A stretch of 64,000 nt of DNA, taken from contig JBBCGS010000005.1 of the NCBI GenBank assembly GCA_037200125.1, positions 620,001-684,000 of the forward strand, given 5' to 3'. Within the stretch, counting starts at the first letter, position 1, and each line of letters starts with the position of its first letter. Position numbers and translations under genes: made by a program. The stretch comes from JADGHX01 sp037200125 (GTDB lineage Bacteria > Pseudomonadota > Gammaproteobacteria > Steroidobacterales > Steroidobacteraceae). A model generated the notes under the pieces. The model saw only the letters and a list, made by a program, of their open reading frames with translations, searched no databases and was not told the origin of the DNA. This document shows positions 11,401 to 19,819 of this stretch, in pieces.

Positions 11401-13044
11401 GCCGTCGCGGACCTGCTGCTCGCCGAAAGCGTCCACCAGATCGTTCGCGGCAATCCGGATCGCGCCGCCGCCGCGCTCGATGTGCTCAACCGTGGTGACG
11501 GGATCAGCACCGAGCCGGATGTCGTACGCACTCCGCGCTCGGGCACCAGCCTCACACAACGTGTCGCAATCGCGATCGGCAACGCGCCGAGCGCCGCGCC
11601 CGGCTGGGAGACGGACGGCATCCGCTCCATCGCCGAGCCGCGCGTCGCCGCCTGGGCCGGCATGATGCTCGGGGATCCCCGTGCGCTCACATTCACCGTT
11701 ACCACGCCTGGCGGAAGCACAGCGCCGATCACCTTCACGCTGCAGGATCTCGGCGTCGGCGCACTCGATCTCATTTTCGAGCCGCTGATGCCGCGAGCGC
11801 TACGCTACGCGCGTTCGCGCGGCGCCGGTGAAGGCGCAACGCTCGACACGAGCGCACCCGATGTCGCTGCGCTGCTGGCGATGGCCGGCATGCTGCACGA
11901 CCTGCTCACGCGCGCCCGCGCGGGCACTGGCGTCGATCTCGCGCGTCCGCAGGACCGTGGCAGCGTTGTTGCCGGCCCGCCGCCGCAAGACGGCAGCGCC
12001 ACCACGCTCTTCAAGACGAATCTCCCGGACGTCGATAAAGGCAGTCGCCGTGCGCGACTCGATGTCGCTCGCGCCACATTGCAGGCCGCACGCGACGCGT
12101 TGCCCGCCCTCGCGCCCACCGATGCCGCGCCGGCGGAAAGCACTTTGATCGCGACGTTGGATCAGCTCGCGTCATTCGGCGTCGCGCCGGGCGGCGATCC
12201 CGCGCGTGCGCCGGACACCTCGACGCTCGTCGCCCTACGTGCCGCGGCTTCGGCGCAGTTGGCGAAGTCGCAGGCGGCTCCCGACGATGCCGCCGCTCTT
12301 TTCGGCGAGGGATTCCCGGTGCTCGCGCTTTCGGCGCCGCCGTTTCCCGACGCCGTCGCGACAGCACTCGCGAACGATCCCGTTGCCGCCGCTCCGGACT
12401 CGGTGCTGGCCTCTTACGGAGGCGCCACCGAAGCCCTCACGAGCTGGCTCGAAACCCTGGGCCGCGTGCGCCCGTCGCTCGGGCGGTTGGCCGATGCGCT
12501 GCTGGCAGCACGACTGCGCTCCGCGTCGCCTAGCAACCTGCGCGCGTTTCAGCTGCCGCCGAACGCTTTCCCGGATGCCGACCCGGCGCGGCAACTTCAG
12601 TGGATCGGCTTCGGGTTTCCTTCCGCGCTCACCGCCGAGCCGGTCACGAGCGTGGTTCTGCATGCGCCCTATCCAATCGATCCCGCCGCCGGCATCGCGC
12701 TGCTGGTAATCGACGAATACACCGAAGTTGTTCCCGAGCCGCAGACCACCACCGGCATTTCATTCGGATATGACGCGCCAGGAGCGCGGCCTCCACAGAG
12801 CATCCTGCTCTGCGTCCCGCCTGTGATCGGCACTGCGTGGTCCGCCGACTCGCTGGCGGGCCTGATCGGCGAAACGCTCGACCTCGCGAAGATCCGCATG
12901 GTCGATCTCTCCGCCGTCGCGTGGGCCGGCCGCTTCGTGCCGACGATCTATCTCACCGACGGGGACGTGGCGAGCGGGCTCGACCTGCCAATGAAAGACC
13001 TCGTGCACGCCGCCTTCACCCAGACAATGAGCCTGCACTCATGA
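8419..13044 (+). CDS. Giant conserved protein with N-terminal coiled coil
   Basis: A 1541-residue protein of unknown function. The ATG at 8419 is chosen over earlier in-frame codons because it forms an ATGA overlap with the preceding stop and opens the recognisable sequence (MSQDLNTLRGG). Residues 1-78 are strongly helical and Ala/Gln/Asp-rich with heptad spacing, a likely coiled coil. A globular region then begins at an LPVGLETRF motif, followed by WVRVIPDQIHVEDHE. The rest is a long Ala/Asp/Arg-rich sequence with no domain I can name, ending in a beta-rich section (ALLVIDEYTEVVPEPQTTTG). No signal peptide, membrane helix or nucleotide-binding loop is seen. It overlaps the next gene by ATGA. 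The coiled coil and size suggest a structural or assembly role, which is inference only. Confidence 0.6.
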   Translation: MSQDLNTLRGGVTKANADTLAAQKRLADAQGALSRIHTTGNGNLATARDSVTKAQAAVEKSQDEVIKNRDALNAALGTVIGGQQPATLAPANVPIALLPVGLETRFSGDTLWVRVIPDQIHVEDHELALTDTEVDAGRAFWRQVWRAGQAEPGATDAERAAWAQLVGVIGKSRRAAWVVDQTAPTGGDRPTQPTPEGQALPEPAFPEPPRRPNNWSQAAIAHTLPDRFIAIAYRRNGSGGTASWTEIGRAQGNPVADGIQLGPDPNAPPPTVDDNGPSLPAGMRWITDTDAAEKAGLLLRVPLPAGTNAVDRLVVFGVLGSLDPAASATRLGALLSNHHYSSGLEVLPLGTPTNNTAADTSGYSGRDDANVTFDIERRTPTPPDHSDGALLARALGITADTLRGVEHSNDMEQAAAGQLNALVWPSAMGYWLDSLVQPGPSDATISDIRSHALQMVRGRGPLPPLRIGTQPYGVLPTTSLSHWQPANDPTGVQQVVRFLRGAYPWWQDGVAHAPVVRANADPDQGVLDALSQLPVSSSVGVRSMIGYNASIIPTPYVAGGGAAQSAADEGNRQRSMALTGFKALGVEGFPYLGQLVAQKNAAVTLHLPYAVDTALPPDQQRAAWQASVTYLSALPGRTTADFASEDPRKLTSVLTMLARRSIMLERVRVGVKQTVGTVAGALVEAHVRMDSAPLVNAQLISTTATLRIGQTQSAPGTVLSGNIVQQDGTQLGMKAYLDRELVNIPITTVSHPDYVDTVNAIHAVTAMKPDDVQLLLGEALDVMSHRFDAWITSLATRRLADLRATTPTGITLGAYSIVEDLVRRPARAPVQSPPAGAPTPLSTDTSAGGYIHAPSLAQAATAAVLRAGHLTHADRDPASAALAIDLSSARVRAALGLLDGVRQGQSLGALLGYRAERQLHELGAHTAVEVVRTLAPPPVVTATGTPEGTPPRAVCDGLALSRLDRSAVLAATTAAGADANAVTATLNALTDAVDAVADLLLAESVHQIVRGNPDRAAAALDVLNRGDGISTEPDVVRTPRSGTSLTQRVAIAIGNAPSAAPGWETDGIRSIAEPRVAAWAGMMLGDPRALTFTVTTPGGSTAPITFTLQDLGVGALDLIFEPLMPRALRYARSRGAGEGATLDTSAPDVAALLAMAGMLHDLLTRARAGTGVDLARPQDRGSVVAGPPPQDGSATTLFKTNLPDVDKGSRRARLDVARATLQAARDALPALAPTDAAPAESTLIATLDQLASFGVAPGGDPARAPDTSTLVALRAAASAQLAKSQAAPDDAAALFGEGFPVLALSAPPFPDAVATALANDPVAAAPDSVLASYGGATEALTSWLETLGRVRPSLGRLADALLAARLRSASPSNLRAFQLPPNAFPDADPARQLQWIGFGFPSALTAEPVTSVVLHAPYPIDPAAGIALLVIDEYTEVVPEPQTTTGISFGYDAPGARPPQSILLCVPPVIGTAWSADSLAGLIGETLDLAKIRMVDLSAVAWAGRFVPTIYLTDGDVASGLDLPMKDLVHAAFTQTMSLHS

Positions 13045-14729
13045 TGATCGCAACCACCTGGCACCGACTCGAACCGCGCGTACGCGGCGGCGACCCGGCC
13101 GTCGGACTGCGCGCCGCCGTTCACGACCCGCTGTGGCTGCTCGGCCGGCAGTGGCAGATGGGCGAACTGCTCGGCGAGGACGCCGCGTTCCCCGTCGCGG
13201 TTCGCATCGAAACGGAAGAAGCGGCGCTGTCGCGATTTCGAGCCGGCGATGCGGGCGCCACGCAACCCGTCGACTACGATCCCAGTTCCACGCCGCTCGA
13301 AGTGACGGTTGAACGCGAACCGCCTCCGGCCCCCACGCTACGACTGCGACTCGACGCCTGGACGCGACTGAAGGCGGCCCTCACCGCGGCGGGCGAGGCC
13401 GATGCACTCACAACGCTAGCCACCGCACATCCGCTCCCGCCACCTGCGGTATCGGATGACACCGCCGATGCCCGTTTGCGCCTGCTCGCGGGCCCCGGCG
13501 TGGGCGATGGTCTCGCGATCGCTGCGGCTCTTTCGAGCGATCCCGGAACACTGCCCGCCAATGCAATCGCATCGTTCCTTGCGTGGGTGAAGGCACAGAC
13601 GCCGGCTGGCGCGGGCGAAAGCTGGCTGACCGACCGGCTCGAATATCGGTTCGCGGTAGGCGCTTCCACATCCGCCGGCGAGATCACGCTCGCCGCACCG
13701 GAGTACACCGGCGGCCGGCTCGACTGGCACGATCTCGACATCGACCCCGATGCGACACACGCACTCGGCGTTTCCGCCGCCGCGCCCGTCACGTCCGTAA
13801 AGCATCTGCTGCCGACGCGAGTGCGCTTCCCCGGCATGCCGGCGGAACGCTTCTGGGAATTCGAAGACGCCACCGTGAACCTCGGCGCAATCAGCGCCGC
13901 TGCGGAAGATCTCGGTCGCCTCGTCGCCGTGGAGTTCGCCACGGTGTTCGGCAACGACTGGTGGCAGATTCCGGTGCGAGCAACTTTCGGCTCGCTGATC
14001 GGGGTGCGCAGTCTCGTCGTGCGCGACAGCTTCGGCGAGAACGTGTTGATCCAACCCACCGATGTGGCCGCGTCGAGGCGCGCCACGGCGCCGTGGCGCA
14101 TGTTCCGCCAGAGCGATTCGCAGCTCGCGGCGGGCGCCGGCCCCGCTCCCGCGCAGTTGCTGGTGGCGCCGGTGATTGCCGGTTCGCTCGAAGGCGATCC
14201 GATCGAACAGGTGCTCTTGTTGCGCGATGAGATGGCTAACCTTGCATGGGCCGTCGAACGAATCGTCGAGGGCGCCGACGGCCGCCCGCGCAACCGAAGC
14301 ATCGACTACGGCACTCGCATGACTGCCGCGCCGGCACCGTCACTTGCGAGTCCGGCGGACCTCGTCTATGTGCTCCAGACCGTCGTGCCCGAACACTGGA
14401 TTCCACTCGTGCCGGTGCGCGACCCGAAGAATCCTGTGCCGACAGCCGCAGTCGTCTTGCAAAGAGGCTCGCTGCTTACGCAGGACGGCTCGATGCGGCC
14501 GATCACCGCGCAGGGGGTGCTGCTCTCCCCACAGATCAGCCCCTGGTATTTCCACGAAGAAGAAGTGCCGAGCGCAGGCCTTCGCATCAGCCGAATGCCC
14601 GCCGTCGCGCGCTGGCTCGACGGCACGCCCTACGCCTGGACCGGCCGCCGCGTCACCGCCGGCGGCGGCGAGGGCTCGAGTGGCCTGCGATTCGACATCG
14701 CCGTTGCACCGACCGCAACGGGGTCGTAG
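13041..14729 (+). CDS. Conserved hypothetical protein, last gene of the giant-protein cluster
   Basis: A 562-residue protein. Two ATG codons are adjacent (13041 and 13044); the first gives an ATGA overlap with the previous stop. The N-terminus has a highly patterned motif, DPLWLLGRQWQMGELLGEDA, and later blocks contain FWEFEDATVNLG, EFATVFGNDWWQIPV and LRDEMANLAWAVERIVEG. The density of Trp and acidic motifs suggests a conserved, well-folded family, but I cannot assign it to a named domain. There is no signal peptide. It is the smallest of the four giant-cluster proteins and the last gene of the unit; the next gene is convergent. Its role is unknown. Confidence 0.6.
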   Translation: MMIATTWHRLEPRVRGGDPAVGLRAAVHDPLWLLGRQWQMGELLGEDAAFPVAVRIETEEAALSRFRAGDAGATQPVDYDPSSTPLEVTVEREPPPAPTLRLRLDAWTRLKAALTAAGEADALTTLATAHPLPPPAVSDDTADARLRLLAGPGVGDGLAIAAALSSDPGTLPANAIASFLAWVKAQTPAGAGESWLTDRLEYRFAVGASTSAGEITLAAPEYTGGRLDWHDLDIDPDATHALGVSAAAPVTSVKHLLPTRVRFPGMPAERFWEFEDATVNLGAISAAAEDLGRLVAVEFATVFGNDWWQIPVRATFGSLIGVRSLVVRDSFGENVLIQPTDVAASRRATAPWRMFRQSDSQLAAGAGPAPAQLLVAPVIAGSLEGDPIEQVLLLRDEMANLAWAVERIVEGADGRPRNRSIDYGTRMTAAPAPSLASPADLVYVLQTVVPEHWIPLVPVRDPKNPVPTAAVVLQRGSLLTQDGSMRPITAQGVLLSPQISPWYFHEEEVPSAGLRISRMPAVARWLDGTPYAWTGRRVTAGGGEGSSGLRFDIAVAPTATGS

Positions 14730-14859
14730 CCGACCACCCGTCGAAGCCAGGCTCACTGTTGCCAACGGATCATGGGCACTGTGCGCGTGAAGTCGTTTCT
14801 TGCGGAGGCGGCTGATCGGGAAACGGGAATAGCGCGGCGGCCAGCGTCTTGCCAACCGG

Positions 14860-15492
14860 TCAGCGGCGACCAAGAGCCTCGAGGTAGGCGCGGAACATGT
14901 TGGCCATGCCTTCCGCATAGGCTTCGATCTCCGCCGCGGCTCGGGGCATCTCTGAAAAATTCTTCCCCACCGTGCTGAGCGTGGTGGTGATCAGGTCGCC
15001 AGCCAATGCACGAGTCGCTTCCGAAGCCTTCGGCAACGCCTCCCGCATGAATACCTGGACGGCACGCTGTCCCGACGCCCTCACCTCCCGTGCCTCGGGC
15101 GCATCCCGATAGAGAGGCGCGGCGTCGTTGAGCGCCACTCGCATCCCGGCCTCCTCACATTCCGAGCGAATGAAGGCGTGGACGAGGAGCCGCAGCCGCT
15201 CGAGCGGCGGTTTGTGCGCGTCTTCGAGGATCGCGCGCAGCAACTCGGTGGTCCGCCGCCATTCATCGCTCTGAAGCCGGAAGAGAATCGCGGCCTTGTT
15301 CGGGAAGTATTGATACAGCGACCCGACACTGACGCCCGCCTTCTCCGCCACCCGCGCCATGGTGAAGCGTTGCGCCCCCTCCTTCGCCAAAACCTGAACC
15401 GCCGCCTGCAACGTGATGGCGACGAGCTCGGCCGAGCGCGCCTGCTGCGGCTGTTTTCGCGGGGAAATCGTTGGTTTTCGGCGGCGGGGCAT
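14860..15492 (-). CDS. TetR/AcrR family regulator
   Basis: A 210-residue one-component repressor. The ATG at 15492 gives a basic N-terminus (MPRRRKP) of normal length; the reading frame stays open further upstream, but that sequence is Arg-rich and not protein-like. The helix-turn-helix lies at about residues 35-60 (MARVAEKAGVSVGSLYQYFPNKAAILF), a classic TetR signature. The C-terminal ligand-binding domain is all-helical. It is divergent from the O-methyltransferase gene with 90 bp between starts, which suggests that it controls that gene and itself. The effector is unknown. Confidence 0.88.
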   Translation of the reverse strand: MPRRRKPTISPRKQPQQARSAELVAITLQAAVQVLAKEGAQRFTMARVAEKAGVSVGSLYQYFPNKAAILFRLQSDEWRRTTELLRAILEDAHKPPLERLRLLVHAFIRSECEEAGMRVALNDAAPLYRDAPEAREVRASGQRAVQVFMREALPKASEATRALAGDLITTTLSTVGKNFSEMPRAAAEIEAYAEGMANMFRAYLEALGRR

Positions 15493-15503
15493 GGGCGCGT
15501 GAC

Positions 15504-15544
15504 AATGCGAATAGTAAACCTGATGGATTCGTCGCATTCTATTC
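15504..15544. promoter_or_regulatory. Candidate TetR operator between regulator and methyltransferase
   Basis: The 90-bp divergent spacer contains two interleaved inverted repeats. AATGCG (15504-15509) pairs with CGCATT (15533-15538), and GAATAG (15509-15514) pairs with CTATTC (15539-15544). The paired order gives a two-part palindrome about 41 bp wide lying between the two start codons, where a TetR dimer pair would be expected to bind. Assignment rests on position and symmetry only. Confidence 0.4.
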
Positions 15545-15582
15545 CGGCGTTCAGACGAGCGCACATCGAATCGGAGACCCGC

Positions 15583-16248
15583 ATGACCACACTCACTACC
15601 GCCCCGCTCGCCCCCCTGCTCGATCGCTTGTTCAAGGAGGCGGAGAAGGCCACACCCGCGAGCAGCCCTGTGATGAACAGCCTTTCCGCCGAGGATCGGG
15701 CGCGCCTCATGCGGAGCAAGACGGACTATCTCGATTTCTACGGGCGCCTGAAGGATCTTCCGCTCCCGATCTCGCGCGAGACCGGCACGCTGCTCTACAT
15801 GCTCGCGCGCAGCGGCGGAGCGCGGACGATCGTCGAGTTCGGCACCTCGTTCGGCATTTCGACGCTGCACCTCGCGGCGGCGCTGCGCGACAACGGCGGC
15901 GGCCGCCTGATCACCACCGAGTTCGAACCGTCCAAGGTGACGCGGGCCCGCGAGAATCTCACGGCGGGCGGTCTCATCGACCTCGTGGAGATCCGCGTGG
16001 GGGACGCGCTACAGACGCTGAGTGCCGATCTTCCCGACACGATCGACCTGCTGCTGCTCGATGGCGCCAAGGCGCTCTATCCCGAGATTCTCGCTCTGGT
16101 GGAAAGCCGCCTCAGGCCCGGTGCCTTCGTCGTCGCCGACAACGCGGACTACAGCCCCGATTACCTCGCACGCGTGCGCTCGCCCTCGAACCGCTACCTG
16201 TCCACGCCGTTCGGTGGCGACGTCGAGTTGTCCATGCGGGCTGGATAG
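15583..16248 (+). CDS. SAM-dependent O-methyltransferase
   Basis: A 221-residue class I methyltransferase of the small-molecule O-methyltransferase type (COG4122, catechol-OMT-like). The start at 15583 follows a CGGAG element. The SAM-binding loop is IVEFGTSFGISTLHLAAAL at residues 83-101, with the acidic residue that contacts the ribose in TTEFEPSK (about 108-115) and the motif III strand DLLLLDGAK. The closing segment has the NADYSPDYL loop typical of this family. It is divergent from a TetR gene and probably induced by that regulator's ligand, perhaps a phenolic or xenobiotic compound it methylates. The substrate cannot be read from sequence. Confidence 0.85.
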   Translation: MTTLTTAPLAPLLDRLFKEAEKATPASSPVMNSLSAEDRARLMRSKTDYLDFYGRLKDLPLPISRETGTLLYMLARSGGARTIVEFGTSFGISTLHLAAALRDNGGGRLITTEFEPSKVTRARENLTAGGLIDLVEIRVGDALQTLSADLPDTIDLLLLDGAKALYPEILALVESRLRPGAFVVADNADYSPDYLARVRSPSNRYLSTPFGGDVELSMRAG

Positions 16249-16348
16249 CCATGCTTCGCATGTTGAGTGGCCATGCAAGCCTGGGGGAGAGTAAGCGGCG
16301 GCACGACGGAGCAGGACATCGCCATCGTCGAAGCGGCGCTGAGATAGA

Positions 16349-17080
16349 TCACGTTTTCTTCGTGGCCAGCGTGCGCTCAATTGTCCTGCGCGCGATTCTG
16401 GCCACGATGAATACGACAACCGCGCTGATGAGCAGACCGCCGAATGTGACGGCCTCGCCAACGAAGGAGTGATGCACTGTTGTTCCCGAGCCGATGCGAG
16501 TGAGGTGCCTGCCCGCATGGCCGAGATAAACCTCCATCAGCAGATGCGGCGCCATTCCAACGCAGGCGAACAGGAAACCGGCAAAGCGCACGCCGCCCGC
16601 GCCGAATACATAACTCAAGCTGGCCGCGTTCAGCGGCGTAAGACGTAGCAACAATTGCAGACGAGTTTCATCCTGCAATACCGCGCGCTGAACGGCGGCG
16701 AGTTGCGGCCGGGACGAAAGCATGCGCTGGATGAAGCCCCGCAATAGCCGTCGCGCCAGCACATACTGAACGATCGCGGCGAGCAGATTCGCCAGTACCA
16801 CGGTGAGGAACCCCGGCACGACGCCGAACAGCGCGCCGGCCGTGATCGCGAACAGCGACTCCGGTATCAGCAGCGAAGTGCCGAGCACCAGAAGGCCGAC
16901 GAAAACAGCCTGACCCGCGGGACCAAAGTCGGCGATCCATCGCTCGATCGCGGCGACATGATGGCTCGCCTCTCGACCGAGCAGCACGACGGCGATCACC
17001 ACCAGCGCACCGACCGCGATGAAGGGAAGCGTCGCGCGCCATCCGGCACGCGCGACCAGGCGATCAACTGGACCGACCAT
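16349..17080 (-). CDS. VTT-domain (TVP38/TMEM64, DedA-like) membrane protein
   Basis: A 243-residue inner-membrane protein. A first transmembrane helix is at about 18-36, then the VTT/SNARE-associated core with the re-entrant-type segment LLVLGTSLLIPESLFAITAGALFG and a second hydrophobic block around 85-105. The LTPLNAASLSYVFGAG loop matches the conserved central motif of this family. The last helix is at about 210-232, with a basic tail. Members act in lipid scrambling or membrane homeostasis, but the role here is unknown. It lies 41 bp downstream of the serine hydrolase gene on the same strand and may be cotranscribed. Confidence 0.82.
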   Translation of the reverse strand: MVGPVDRLVARAGWRATLPFIAVGALVVIAVVLLGREASHHVAAIERWIADFGPAGQAVFVGLLVLGTSLLIPESLFAITAGALFGVVPGFLTVVLANLLAAIVQYVLARRLLRGFIQRMLSSRPQLAAVQRAVLQDETRLQLLLRLTPLNAASLSYVFGAGGVRFAGFLFACVGMAPHLLMEVYLGHAGRHLTRIGSGTTVHHSFVGEAVTFGGLLISAVVVFIVARIARRTIERTLATKKT

Positions 17081-17121
17081 TCACCTCAACCGTGCCGGCC
17101 GCGTTGTGAACGCATTGGGAT

Positions 17122-18405
17122 TCAGGCTACTGAAAACAGCGCATCGATGAGACGCCGCGCCCGGGGGCCATTGTCCCCGACCGCATGCATTTTATTGACC
17201 GCGTAGCCGAAACCAAGGCCGGCGTCAGGATCGGCAAACCCGATCGATCCGCCGATGCCGTGATGGCCGAACGCTCGCGGATTAGGCCCCATGTACACCG
17301 CCGCGGGCGTGTTGAGAAGAACACCGAGTGCCTGGTGATAGGGCCGCTCCTGCATCAACTCGGTCTGGTTGTGCTGCTCGGTGATCATCGCTTCGATGCC
17401 GGCCTGGGACATCAAGCGGACACCCGACAGCTCTCCCTCATTGGCCAGCGCGCCGTAGATCCGGGCAACACCGCGCGCATTGCCATGGCCGTTTCCGCTC
17501 GCGATTTCGGCGCTCTTCCACACGGCCGAATTCAGCGTGACGTACCACGGTTCGATCGGGTTCTGACGGAATGCGAGCGGACGCAGCGTAGTACCATCCC
17601 AAGGCGCATCCTTTGGAATCACGACGTCCTTCGCCGCGAAGAGTCGTGCCTCCGTGTTGGGCATTACTTCCACAACGCGCTCGATCTCCGCCGCGTTCAG
17701 GCGCCCAATGTTGTATTCCGCACCGAGCGGCCCGGTGATCTCATCGCGAACGAACGCGCTGACCGACTTGCCACACACGCGCTTCATCACTTCGCCCAAC
17801 AGGTAGCCCATGTTGTGCACGTGGTACGCAGCCTTCGTGCCCGGCTCCCACAGCGGCGCCTGCTGAGCGAGCGCTTCCACGTAGGACTCGCGGTCGAACA
17901 TCGCGCCAGGCCACAGCGGATTATTCGTGAGAACGGGAATGGCGGCCGTGTGATCGAGCAGCCAGCGCACCTTGATGCCGGCTTTGCCGTTCTGCGCGAA
18001 CTCGGGCCAATAGCGGGCAACCGGCGCATCCACGTCGATGAGGCCGCGATCGACGAGCATGTTGAAGCCGATGGACGTGATGCCCTTGGCCACGGACATC
18101 ATGCAGACGGTGGAGTGCTGTTCCCAGGGCTTGGTGCGCTCGCGATCGGCGAAGCCGCCCCAGATGTCGACGACGACCTTGCCGTTCTTCAAGACGGAAC
18201 AGGACGAGCCGGTTTCGTCCTCGACCCTGAAGTTCTCTTTGAATGCATCAACCACGGGACGATAGGCCGCCTCGTAGGCGCCGTGGATCGGAAAAGTCGC
18301 ACCCCGGGCTTCGACCGCTTCGCCCAAGGTTCTCAAACCCGAAACCTCGGGTTTCGCCGATCGCATGTTCTCCGTCATCCCGCCCTCGAGTGCCGCTGGC
18401 CGCAT
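17122..18405 (-). CDS. Beta-lactamase-fold serine hydrolase (EstB/class C-like)
   Basis: A 427-residue hydrolase of the COG1680 group (beta-lactamase-related esterases, D-aminopeptidases, DD-peptidases). The catalytic SxxK is SVAK with Ser104 and Lys107. The second motif is YHVHN with Tyr194, the variant seen in EstB-type carboxylesterases rather than the YxN of true beta-lactamases. A C-terminal HHGIGGS segment supplies the third motif. No signal peptide is evident, so it is probably cytoplasmic. It follows the POT permease by 120 bp on the same strand and may hydrolyse imported esters or peptides; the exact substrate is unknown. A second possible start at ATG 18378 would shorten it by 9 residues. 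Confidence 0.82.
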   Translation of the reverse strand: MRPAALEGGMTENMRSAKPEVSGLRTLGEAVEARGATFPIHGAYEAAYRPVVDAFKENFRVEDETGSSCSVLKNGKVVVDIWGGFADRERTKPWEQHSTVCMMSVAKGITSIGFNMLVDRGLIDVDAPVARYWPEFAQNGKAGIKVRWLLDHTAAIPVLTNNPLWPGAMFDRESYVEALAQQAPLWEPGTKAAYHVHNMGYLLGEVMKRVCGKSVSAFVRDEITGPLGAEYNIGRLNAAEIERVVEVMPNTEARLFAAKDVVIPKDAPWDGTTLRPLAFRQNPIEPWYVTLNSAVWKSAEIASGNGHGNARGVARIYGALANEGELSGVRLMSQAGIEAMITEQHNQTELMQERPYHQALGVLLNTPAAVYMGPNPRAFGHHGIGGSIGFADPDAGLGFGYAVNKMHAVGDNGPRARRLIDALFSVA

Positions 18406-18525
18406 GAAAATGGCGCGCCATCATATAGCGAAGTTTGATTGCGGACAGCACCCTGGCGAGGCGCAGGGGAGGCGATAAAGCGGGCTTGTCCGTCGGCCGT
18501 GCGACGGCGCGCCTCAACGGTGCTC

Positions 18526-19812
18526 TCAACCCGCGTCTTGTTTCGCTACGTATCCCACGACGGTGGCCGCACGCTGGCGAGCAGCCAGCGCCCTCAGCAT
18601 TACCGCCGCAACCCCGGCGATTGCCGCGATCAGCACAAAGAATGTCGACGGCGTGAGCCGGCTCCACAGCGAACCGAGCGCGCCGGCAAACAGGTTGCCC
18701 ACCGACGTTGCCATGAACCATGCGGCAATGACCGTTGCCGTCAGCCTTCGCGGCGCAAGCTGGCCGAACAGCGACAGGCCGATCGGCAGGATGTAGATCT
18801 CGCCGACCGTCATGATGAGGAAGAACAGCACCACCCAGGGCCACGCCGCCTGCGCCCCACCCGTCGACACGGCGGCGAGTAGCAGATACGCGACGCCGAG
18901 CGCCAATGCGCCAATCGCCATCTTCGATAGCGCCGACTGCTCGGCACCCCGCGCGGCGCGTTTTGCCCAGTGCGCCAGAACCACCGGCGTCAACAGAAAG
19001 ACGATCAGCGGATTGAGCGAAAGGAACCAGGTCATCGGAATCTGGTGACCGCCACCGACGTTTCGCTCGACACCCGTATCGATCCACAGCGCGACGGTGT
19101 TTCCCGCCTGCTCGTAGGCACCCCGATACACAACCACCGCGAACGCGACGGCAAGAAGCAGAACCCAGGTGCGGGAACCGGTCGAAGACTCCGGCTCACT
19201 CGCGGTTTGCACCGGAAGCGATCGAGGAGTGTCCGGCGCCAGGTAACGCAGCCCACTTGCGTAAATTCCCAACCCCGCGAGCATGCCGACCCCTGCCACG
19301 GTGAACCCCCAGTGCCAACCGAACAGCTCCCCGATCGTCCCGCAAACCAGCGGCGCGAGAAACGCGCCAAGGTTGATCCCCACGTAGTACACGCTGTATC
19401 CCGAGGTGCGTTTCGGATCGTCCCGCGCATAGAGCCCTTCAATCTGGCTCGGCACGTTCGGGAGGAACAGCCCGTTGCCGGCCGCAATCACCACGAGCGC
19501 CGGAAAAAACAGGCCTTCGAAGGCCATCATGAAGTGGCCCGCGGCCATGATCGCTCCGCCGAGCATCACCGCGCGCCGTCGCCCGAGCCACCGGTCCGCG
19601 ATCACGCCGCCGAGAATCGGCGTGAAGTAGGCCGACGCGGCATAGAAGCCGTATATGTAAGAGGACTGTGCCTGTCCGATGCCGAGCTGGCGCGTCATGT
19701 AATAGACCAGCAGCGCCCGCATTCCGAAGAACGAGAACTTCTCCCACGTCTCCGTCAGGAACAGGATGGTGAGGCCGCGCGGGTGACCGAACCAGGTGGG
19801 CGTGGAGTTCAT
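18526..19812 (-). CDS. POT/PTR2 family proton-coupled peptide permease
   Basis: A 428-residue MFS transporter of the proton-dependent oligopeptide transporter family, which imports di- and tripeptides. The first helix has the ExxEKFxFFG motif (ETWEKFSFFG), the equivalent of the ExxERFxYYG proton-coupling signature, and the second POT signature SVYYVGINLGAFLAPL is present around residues 137-152. About 11-12 transmembrane segments are visible. It starts 7 bp after the DgcA-like gene. Its position at the end of a run with DgcN, DgcA, a hydrolase and an aminotransferase argues that it brings peptides in for that pathway. Confidence 0.88.
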   Translation of the reverse strand: MNSTPTWFGHPRGLTILFLTETWEKFSFFGMRALLVYYMTRQLGIGQAQSSYIYGFYAASAYFTPILGGVIADRWLGRRRAVMLGGAIMAAGHFMMAFEGLFFPALVVIAAGNGLFLPNVPSQIEGLYARDDPKRTSGYSVYYVGINLGAFLAPLVCGTIGELFGWHWGFTVAGVGMLAGLGIYASGLRYLAPDTPRSLPVQTASEPESSTGSRTWVLLLAVAFAVVVYRGAYEQAGNTVALWIDTGVERNVGGGHQIPMTWFLSLNPLIVFLLTPVVLAHWAKRAARGAEQSALSKMAIGALALGVAYLLLAAVSTGGAQAAWPWVVLFFLIMTVGEIYILPIGLSLFGQLAPRRLTATVIAAWFMATSVGNLFAGALGSLWSRLTPSTFFVLIAAIAGVAAVMLRALAARQRAATVVGYVAKQDAG

Positions 19813-19819
19813 CGCTTGC

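Noticed and set aside
1..14729. Prophage tail or contractile injection system
   Set aside because: No sheath, tube, baseplate, spike, ATPase or lysis gene is seen; large size alone is not enough. Sequence upstream of position 1 could change this.
16250..16262. CATGC-TTC-GCATG hairpin after the methyltransferase as terminator
   Set aside because: The stem is only 5 bp and no T-run follows.
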